Positions 1-3,956 of a DNA stretch of 6,561 nt are shown one piece after another. The notes under the pieces were generated by a model that did not search any database, had not been told where the DNA came from, and worked only from the letters and a program-made list of their open reading frames with translations. Source of the stretch: JBCCFX01 sp039029515. GTDB taxonomy: Bacteria; Planctomycetota; Phycisphaerae; Phycisphaerales; SM1A02. A program made the position numbers and the translations under genes. Numbering within the stretch: position 1 is the stretch's first letter; each line of letters begins with the position of its first letter. The DNA lies in the NCBI GenBank assembly GCA_039029515.1, contig JBCCFX010000208.1, forward strand, positions 1 to 6,561. The letters run 5' to 3'.

Positions 1-10
1 TGGGGTTGTG

Positions 11-31
11 GGCTTTTGGCTGGTGGCTGTT
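11..31 (+). repeat. Short GGCTNNT heptad array
   Basis: Three consecutive 7-base units of the form GGCTNNT (GGCTTTT, GGCTGGT, GGCTGTT) run directly into a 12-G tract. The 7-base period is the same as in the arms of the nearby element at 121-244, but the unit sequence differs. It looks like a short heptanucleotide tandem repeat of the kind found in bacterial intergenic DNA. No function can be read from it. Confidence 0.5.
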
Positions 32-84
32 GGGGGGGGGGGGTGCCCCCGCTTTTTTTGGTCTGTTGCGAAAGGGGGGGGGGG
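32..84 (+). repeat. Homopolymer-rich tract, possible weak plus-strand terminator
   Basis: This stretch contains 12 consecutive G (32-43), 5 C (46-50), 7 T (53-59) and 11 consecutive G (74-84). A G stem (39-42) can pair with C (47-50) and is followed by the T run. That could act as a rho-independent terminator for a plus-strand gene lying left of the window, converging on the nitroreductase gene. The four-base stem and the low complexity make this weak. Homopolymers this long are also places where base-count errors in sequencing are common. Confidence 0.25.
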
Positions 85-101
85 AACAGCCCCGGCCCTA
101 C

Positions 102-143
102 AGGGATGAGGGAACAGGGAAAAGGGAAGAGGGAAGAGGGAGC
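102..143 (+). repeat. AGGGANN heptad array, left arm of repeat element A
   Basis: Six uninterrupted 7-base units are visible: AGGGATG, AGGGAAC, AGGGAAA, AGGGAAG, AGGGAAG, AGGGAGC. The last four form the purine-rich left arm of the larger repeat element at 121-244. The same heptad in inverse orientation builds the right arm of that element (about 211-242). Confidence 0.75.
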
Positions 144-244
144 AGCATGGAGAAGGGGGCGGATGTTCCGCAATCAACCGTGGCGTTGTGCGTATGGTTC
201 ATCGATCCTCGCTGTTCCCTTTTCGCTCGTCGCTTCTCACTACA
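121..244. repeat. Heptad-armed interspersed repeat, copy A
   Basis: This 124-base segment aligns without gaps to 991-1114 at an offset of 870 bases. I count 14 mismatches, about 89 percent identity. It has three parts: a purine arm made of AGGGANN heptads (to about 146), a core of roughly 65 bases, and a pyrimidine arm (about 211-242) that is the imperfect reverse complement of the first arm. The core contains a small dyad, AACC against GGTT, around 176-199. The right edge of the element supplies the stop codon of the nitroreductase gene (240-242, minus strand). The structure resembles a MITE or REP-like palindromic element. No transposase and no clear target-site duplication were seen. Alternative: a shared 3'-UTR or terminator cassette copied behind genes. 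Confidence 0.8.
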
Positions 245-968
245 ACTCCGCGCCTTTGGATCGGTAGTAGTCGCCGACATCGGATCGGACGGCGGCGGCG
301 GCTTTGGCGGCGACACGTTCAGACCAGCCGACGGGATCAGCGCCGCGTTCGCGCAGGTACTCGATGTACTGCGCATCGTACGCATCGACCTGCGCGAGTA
401 TCTCCTCGTCGTCGGGATACGCATCGGTATAAAGGATCGCCTCGACAGGCAAACGTGGGCGAGGCGATGGATCTTCCGCCGGCACGCCGACACACAAACC
501 GTAGAGCGGATACACGCCATCCGGCAGATCGAGGAGTTCATCGACCGCATACAGATCGTTGCGCACGCCACCGATGTAGCAGATGCCGTATCCCATCGCT
601 TCGAAGGCCAGCGTGAAGTTCTGCGCGAACAGTGTGGCATCGATGACCGCAACCAGAAACGCTTCGGTCTCGGCGTCGTACGACTTGTCAATGCGTTCGG
701 CGAGCAGTCGATGTCGGCGCACATCGCCGCACACAATGAAGAACGCGCCGCTGCGCGCCACCTTCTCCTGTGGACCGGTGAGTTGTGCGATCCGTTCGCG
801 CGTGTCGGGGTTGGTGATCTGCATCACGCTGTACGCCTGGACGGCAGAACTGGTACTCGCGGCCTGCCCGGCTTCAACGGCGCGTTGAATGTGTTCGTGG
901 GGAATCGGTTGATCCTCGAAGTGACGGATCGACCGGTGATTGAGCATGAGATCGATAGGGGGATTCAT
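240..968 (-). CDS. nfsA: NfsA-type NADPH-dependent FMN nitroreductase
   Basis: Family knowledge: an FMN enzyme of the NfsA/FRP branch of the nitroreductase superfamily, which uses NADPH to reduce nitro compounds, quinones or flavins in the cytosol, usually as a dimer. Seen here: 242 residues, against about 240 in E. coli NfsA. The N-terminus carries HRSIRHF (residues 11-17), the FMN-phosphate and NADPH contact region, followed by TGPQ (64-67). YIGGVRN lies at 131-137, the core GLCVGVPAEDP at 157-167 and RPRLP at 170-174. These match NfsA motif order and spacing, with Arg170 where the E. coli enzyme has Lys. The ATG at 968 is chosen because the family motif follows directly. An in-frame ATG at 1043 would add 25 residues encoded by repeat copy B and is unlikely. 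No Shine-Dalgarno site is visible. The gene lies 147 bases behind the ATPase gene on the same strand, so co-transcription is possible. The physiological substrate cannot be told. Confidence 0.92.
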   Translation of the reverse strand: MNPPIDLMLNHRSIRHFEDQPIPHEHIQRAVEAGQAASTSSAVQAYSVMQITNPDTRERIAQLTGPQEKVARSGAFFIVCGDVRRHRLLAERIDKSYDAETEAFLVAVIDATLFAQNFTLAFEAMGYGICYIGGVRNDLYAVDELLDLPDGVYPLYGLCVGVPAEDPSPRPRLPVEAILYTDAYPDDEEILAQVDAYDAQYIEYLRERGADPVGWSERVAAKAAAAVRSDVGDYYRSKGAEL

Positions 969-990
969 GGGGGATGGTAGGCAGAGGGCA

Positions 991-1114
991 GAAGGGAAAA
1001 GGGAAGCGGGAGCAGCATGGAGAAATGGGTGGATGTTCCGCACTGAACCGTGGCGTTGTGCTCATGGTTCATCGATTCTCGCTGTTCCCTTTTCGCTCTT
1101 CGCTTTTCCCTACA
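991..1114. repeat. Heptad-armed interspersed repeat, copy B
   Basis: This is the second copy of the element at 121-244, in the same orientation, about 89 percent identical. Its left arm (993-1016) has three purine heptads. Its right arm (about 1081-1112) has four pyrimidine heptads (GTTCCCT, TTTCGCT, CTTCGCT, TTTCCCT). With one heptad as an indel, the arms are reverse complements at about 21 of 24 positions. The core holds a perfect six-base dyad, TGAACC against GGTTCA (about 1044-1071), extendable by G-U pairs. The element fills most of the gap between the ATPase stop codon (1116) and the nitroreductase start (968). Confidence 0.82.
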
Positions 1115-1115
1115 G

Positions 1116-3074
1116 CTATTTCGCTCGATAGCCGAGCAGTCGCAAGCTGTTGAGGACGACGATGATCGTCGAGCCTTCATGCAGCAAGACCGCAAGGCCA
1201 AGCCGCGCAATGCCGAGCGCGCCGAGTGGCGCGACGATCAGGATCACCGCGAGAGCGATGATCAGATTCTGCATGATGATGCGTCGACTCGCGCGGGACA
1301 AGCCGATGGCGTCAGGCAGTCGTTCGAGTGACGAGCCGATCATCGCGATGTCCGCGGTTTCCAGCGCGACATCAGAACTGCCCGCACCCATCGCGACGCC
1401 GACCGTGGCGCGGGCGAGTGCCGGCGCATCGTTCGTGCCGTCGCCGACCATGGCGACATCGCCGTGCTTCGATTGAAGCTCGTCGATGAGGTGTAGCTTC
1501 TCATCAGGCTTGAGGTCGGCGTGCACGTCGTCAAGGTCAATCGTGCGCGCGACAGCTTCGGCGGTGGCGCGATGGTCGCCGGTCAGCATGAGCTGCTTCG
1601 ACACACCCATGGCGTGGAGTCGGTCGATGGTCGTGCGAGCTTCATCACGGACCTGGTCGGCAAGACTGATCAAACCGATCGGCACATCATCGCGACAGAC
1701 GAGCACGAGCGAGCGGCCTTCGTGCGCTTCGATGTCGGCCTGTTCTCGCAATGAGGCGGGCCAGTGATCATCGGTGACGGCGCTGGGCTTCACGACGTCG
1801 ATGTGGTGGTTGTTCATCGTTCCGCGTGCACCGACGCCGGGAATCTGCTCGACATCATCGGCGCGAGGAATCTCAAGGTCGCGCGCGGTCGCGGCGTCGA
1901 CGATCGCGTCGGCGAGTGGATGCGTGATATCGCGGTCGATCGCGGCAGCGGTCGCAAGGATGTCATCTTCGTGCATGCCATCAATGGCGGTGACGTTGAC
2001 GACTTCAGGTTGACCGCGCGTGAGTGTGCCGGTCTTGTCAAAGGCGACGGCGTCAATGGTGCCAAGGGTATCGAGGTACTGGCCGCCCTTGATGAGTACG
2101 CCGAGTTGTGCGCCGCGGGCGATGCCACACAAGGTTGCGGCCGGCGTCCCGATGGCGAGCGCGCACGGCGATGCGGCAGTGAGGAACGCCATCGCGCGGT
2201 AAAACCACGTTGCCCATGCGCCATCGAACAGCATGGGCGGTATCAACAGCAACAGGATTGCAATGATGAAGACCGCGGGGACATAGAACGTTTCGATGCG
2301 ATCCGTGAAGCGCTGGGTGCTGCTCTTGCCTTGCTGTGCTTCCTGTACGAGTTGCATGATGCGCGCGAGCGTACTGTCCTTGGCAGCGCGGGTGACGCGC
2401 ATGCGGATCGTTCCCGATGCGTTCATGGTGCCGGCGAAGACTTCATCGCCGATCGTCTTGTCGACGGGAACGGATTCGCCGGTGAGCATCGATTCATCAA
2501 TGGCAGACGCGCCATCGGTGATGACGCCATCGAGTGCGATACGATCGAAGGGGCGAAGCAGGAGGATTGTGTCGGCGGTGATCTCGTCGACATGCACTTC
2601 GCGCGTTTCATCGTTCTCTTCGACGACGAGTGCGGTGTCGGGTGCGAGTTGGGCGAGCGCATCGATGGATCGCCGCGCGCGGTCGACCGCGAGATGTTGA
2701 CCGGCCGATCCGAGGCCGAACAGGAACAGCAGGAACGCGCCTTCTTCATACGCCCCGAGCACGGCGGCGCCGCCGGCGGCGACAAACATGAGCACATCGA
2801 CGTTGAGTCGAAGATCGCGGAGTGATTCGATGGCTTCGGGAAACGTGCGTGTGCTGGTGGCAATCGCGCTGCATGCCAGGAGTGTCAGACGAAGAGCGTG
2901 CGGTCCGTCGACAAGGTGGGTGATAAAGCCGGCGAGGAGGAGCAGGCCGCCGAGGAGCGCGAGTCCGAGTTCGTTATATCGTTCAAAGGCGCTCGGCGCA
3001 TCGATGCCATTCGATCCACCGGTGGATGATGTTCGGTCGGTGGCAGGCAGGATGGTGGCGCATGACATATGCAT
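1116..3074 (-). CDS. P1B-4 type heavy-metal efflux P-type ATPase
   Basis: An inner-membrane pump using ATP to export divalent metal. The P1B-4 branch (CoaT, CzcP, CtpD, PfeT) handles cobalt, zinc, cadmium or ferrous iron. Residues are numbered from the ATG at 3074 (652 aa). There is no N-terminal HMA or His-rich domain. Membrane segments precede the actuator motif TGES (198-201). The channel motif is SPC (302-304), not CPC. The phosphorylation site is DKTGTLT with Asp346, the nucleotide-domain HP is at 385-386, and GDGTND lies at 544-549. HEGST (632-636) sits in the last membrane helix. SPC together with HEGST is the P1B-4 signature. An in-frame ATG at 3167 would add 31 residues upstream of the likely promoter. 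ATG 3068 is an equal alternative to 3074. The gene ends two bases before repeat copy B, with nfsA next. Which metal is exported cannot be decided from sequence. Confidence 0.93.
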   Translation of the reverse strand: MHMSCATILPATDRTSSTGGSNGIDAPSAFERYNELGLALLGGLLLLAGFITHLVDGPHALRLTLLACSAIATSTRTFPEAIESLRDLRLNVDVLMFVAAGGAAVLGAYEEGAFLLFLFGLGSAGQHLAVDRARRSIDALAQLAPDTALVVEENDETREVHVDEITADTILLLRPFDRIALDGVITDGASAIDESMLTGESVPVDKTIGDEVFAGTMNASGTIRMRVTRAAKDSTLARIMQLVQEAQQGKSSTQRFTDRIETFYVPAVFIIAILLLLIPPMLFDGAWATWFYRAMAFLTAASPCALAIGTPAATLCGIARGAQLGVLIKGGQYLDTLGTIDAVAFDKTGTLTRGQPEVVNVTAIDGMHEDDILATAAAIDRDITHPLADAIVDAATARDLEIPRADDVEQIPGVGARGTMNNHHIDVVKPSAVTDDHWPASLREQADIEAHEGRSLVLVCRDDVPIGLISLADQVRDEARTTIDRLHAMGVSKQLMLTGDHRATAEAVARTIDLDDVHADLKPDEKLHLIDELQSKHGDVAMVGDGTNDAPALARATVGVAMGAGSSDVALETADIAMIGSSLERLPDAIGLSRASRRIIMQNLIIALAVILIVAPLGALGIARLGLAVLLHEGSTIIVVLNSLRLLGYRAK

Positions 3075-3088
3075 GGATGGCGCAGAGG

Positions 3089-3094
3089 ATTCTA
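3089..3094 (-). promoter_or_regulatory. Candidate -10 element for the metal ATPase gene
   Basis: On the minus strand the hexamer TAGAAT (five of six to the sigma-70 consensus) lies 14 bases before the ATG at 3074, which would give a leader of under 15 bases. No good -35 is seen at 16-18 bases upstream. That is expected for activator-dependent promoters or for a palindrome-bound regulator, but it also lowers confidence. Confidence 0.4.
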
Positions 3095-3096
3095 TC

Positions 3097-3109
3097 CATC
3101 GGACCGATG
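3097..3109. promoter_or_regulatory. 13-base palindrome, candidate metalloregulator operator
   Basis: CATCGG-A-CCGATG is a perfect 6-1-6 inverted repeat. It lies two bases upstream of the candidate -10 of the ATPase gene, in the place of the promoter spacer. A dyad in this position is typical of repressor sites and of MerR-family sites. A second dyad, ATGGAT against ATCCAT (3073-3078 and 3094-3099), overlaps the -10 and the start codon. The regulator is unknown and not encoded in the window. Confidence 0.4.
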
Positions 3110-3145
3110 CACACGGGTTATGAGTGCGGTTGCGCGGACCATGCG

Positions 3146-3191
3146 AACAAAAAGCCACAGGCCGCACCCAGGGGATCAGTGCGGCCTGCGG
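3146..3191 (-). terminator. Strong rho-independent terminator, minus strand
   Basis: Reading the minus strand, a 13-base-pair stem (3179-3191 with 3155-3167; twelve Watson-Crick pairs and one G-U) closes an 11-base loop. After two bases (GC) comes a run of five T (3153-3149). It lies about 75 bases upstream of the ATPase start and upstream of the candidate ATPase promoter. It therefore seems to end a separate transcript, possibly the small ORF stopping at 3234. The loop contains a six-base complement to 3226-3231, so an attenuator role is the alternative. Confidence 0.75.
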
Positions 3192-3233
3192 TCGGGAACC
3201 CAGCGGAGCGCCTTCTATGGAGGAACCCTGGTC

Positions 3234-3434
3234 TCACGGCTGATCCGAATCGTGTCGTGAAGGCAGGAACAATTCGGGCGCGATCCGCTTGCGGCGACGT
3301 TGTCTTATGGGGCGATTGGACGTGCAATCGTGAACATGATGGTGGTCCTCTTCCGTGACGACGATCGGTGTGGCATTCGGATCGTTGTCGTGGAGTGATT
3401 CGCGATGGTGCGCAGCGCGGTTGCCGCGTTTCAC
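3234..3434 (-). CDS. Possible small His-rich protein (66 codons, GTG start)
   Basis: I do not recognise a family. The open frame on the minus strand from a GTG at 3434 to a TGA at 3234 encodes 66 residues. It has an acidic and His-rich segment, EEDHHHVHDC (residues 28-37), then a basic stretch RQRRRKR (44-50), and ends HDSDQP. Reasons to take it seriously: a rho-independent terminator begins 42 bases after its stop, it lies on the same strand just ahead of a metal-efflux ATPase, and the HHHVHDC cluster could bind metal. Reasons for doubt: no Shine-Dalgarno site, a non-ATG start, and a much longer open frame in the same register (an ATG at 3653), as is common in GC-rich DNA. A ten-base palindrome, GTGAATTCAC (3445-3454), lies 10 bases before the start. 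Confidence 0.3.
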   Translation of the reverse strand: MKRGNRAAHHRESLHDNDPNATPIVVTEEDHHHVHDCTSNRPIRQRRRKRIAPELFLPSRHDSDQP

Positions 3435-3564
3435 ACGGTGCGCGGTGAATTCACACACGGTTCGCAAGGTGTTTCCGTTTCGGTCGCGTGTTGGCCGGGG
3501 TTTGGCTGTCGATGTGCATATCCTTGCGCGTGTGATGGTCTCGTGTGTTCGGTACGCTGCCGGG
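3435..3564. other. Sparse spacer with a palindrome and a 20-base-spaced direct repeat
   Basis: This stretch has no supported gene. It contains GTGAATTCAC (3445-3454), a perfect ten-base palindrome. The sequence TTCACAC occurs at 3430 and again exactly 20 bases further at 3450, so it straddles the spacer edge. A hexamer TACGCT at 3553-3558 could be a -10 element for the decayed reading frame that starts at 3565, but no matching -35 is seen. Confidence 0.3.
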
Positions 3565-3745
3565 ATGAACCGACCACGACTCGCAGCGATGTATCTGCTG
3601 GTGCAGGCGGTGGCCGGCGTGGCGCGGTGTGGCACGCGCTGGTTCGACGCCACGGGGAAGCTGATCTGGTCGAACGGATCGGGGCGTCGTACGTCGCATA
3701 TCGAGCGGCGGTGCGGTGCTGGTGGCTGCGATTGACACCTTTTCG
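3565..3745 (+). pseudogene. Probable decayed small membrane-protein gene
   Basis: From an ATG at 3565 the frame encodes a plausible protein start, a short polar N-terminus then the hydrophobic run AAMYLLVQAVAGVA (residues 7-20). After about 35 residues (to KLIW) the frame loses protein-like character, turning Arg-, Gly- and Cys-rich, and stops at 3735. In the next frame the stretch around 3668-3712 reads ERIGASYVAYRAAV, and in the third frame about 3715-3741 reads AVLVAAIDTF. Together these look like one hydrophobic protein broken by frameshifts. This is a reading judgement without any homologue to compare. A short non-functional open frame, or a sequencing error in an intact gene, are the alternatives. 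Confidence 0.33.
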
Positions 3746-3763
3746 TGCTGAGAATGATTCTCG
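3732..3763 (+). promoter_or_regulatory. Candidate promoter with a Fur-like box
   Basis: A perfect -35 hexamer TTGACA (3732-3737) is followed after 15 bases by AATGAT (3753-3758), four of six to the -10 consensus. Overlapping the -10 is TGAGAATGATTCTCG (3749-3763), an inverted repeat GAGAAT-G-ATTCTC. It matches 12 of 14 defined positions of the Fur 7-1-7 core TGATAATNATTATCA. If real, it would place downstream DNA, plausibly the haloperoxidase gene at 3957, under iron control, with a leader of nearly 190 bases. The spacer is shorter than ideal. Confidence 0.4.
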
Positions 3764-3844
3764 GTTGACGGCCAGATCGAGATCCGGAAGCTGAGCAGGA
3801 TCGGGAGAGGTCGATTCGACGGTCGTGGTCGTGTTTTCGGACGT

Positions 3845-3887
3845 ATTCCGGGGCAATTTCCTGCTTCGTCTTTGGCGGATTCCGGGG
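3845..3887 (+). repeat. Direct repeat ATTCCGGGG upstream of the haloperoxidase gene
   Basis: The nine-base ATTCCGGGG occurs at 3845-3853 and again at 3879-3887, 34 bases start to start, on the same strand. It lies 70-112 bases before the start codon, where activator or repressor sites are common. It may be chance. No clear sigma-70 promoter was identified between the repeats and the gene. Confidence 0.3.
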
Positions 3888-3905
3888 TACCTTATTGGAA
3901 TGTCG

Positions 3906-3920
3906 GGACGCAGAGCGTCC
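3906..3920 (+). promoter_or_regulatory. Leader hairpin before the haloperoxidase start
   Basis: GGACGC-AGA-GCGTCC is a perfect six-base-pair GC-rich hairpin with a three-base loop, 20 bases before the Shine-Dalgarno site. No T run follows, so it is not a terminator. In the mRNA it could stabilise the 5' leader or bind a regulator. Confidence 0.4.
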
Positions 3921-3940
3921 TGTTCCGGAAGAGGCTGCCC

Positions 3941-3946
3941 AGGAGG
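3941..3946 (+). promoter_or_regulatory. Shine-Dalgarno site that fixes the haloperoxidase start
   Basis: AGGAGG, a full match to the anti-SD core, stands 10 bases before the ATG at 3957. It is the only strong ribosome binding site in the window. It supports 3957 over the more upstream in-frame ATG at 3825 and over the ATG at 3969. Confidence 0.75.
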
Positions 3947-3956
3947 ATCAAAGATC

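Noticed and set aside
6..980. Long plus-strand open frame of 324 codons across the nitroreductase region
   Set aside because: It is antisense to a confidently assigned NfsA gene, begins in homopolymer tracts and has no recognisable domain. Long antisense frames are expected in GC-rich DNA.
121..1114. Composite transposon carrying the nitroreductase gene
   Set aside because: The flanking copies carry no transposase and are only about 124 bases long. The nitroreductase composition looks like its surroundings, and no target-site duplication is seen.
1..1118. CRISPR array
   Set aside because: The repeats are 7-base tandem units and two 124-base copies. There are no regularly spaced 25-40 base repeats with unique spacers.
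98..1210. Similar short minus-strand peptides in both repeat copies (both contain SMNH and HNATV)
   Set aside because: They arise because the DNA repeat is about 89 percent identical and in the same register. Substitutions do not favour silent positions, and other frames are equally open.
1764..2825. Plus-strand open frame of 353 codons
   Set aside because: It lies entirely antisense to the catalytic core of the P-type ATPase, which has all its motifs in order. It is a composition effect.
3146..3340. Known riboswitch, 6S RNA, SRP RNA or tRNA on the minus strand
   Set aside because: I looked for conserved boxes of the cobalamin, NiCo, TPP, manganese and fluoride riboswitches and of 6S and SRP RNAs and found no convincing match. 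A short resemblance to part of E. coli 6S RNA (GGCGCTCCGC) is not enough.
3234..3653. 139-codon minus-strand frame starting at the ATG at 3653
   Set aside because: Its first half is antisense to the decayed plus-strand frame and is rich in Arg, Thr and His without protein-like order. Only the last 66 codons, near the terminator, were kept as a weak candidate.
3825..3956. Extension of the haloperoxidase by 44 N-terminal residues
   Set aside because: The ATG at 3957 has a full Shine-Dalgarno site and gives a clean signal peptide. The extension would bury the signal peptide and is encoded by the leader hairpin region.
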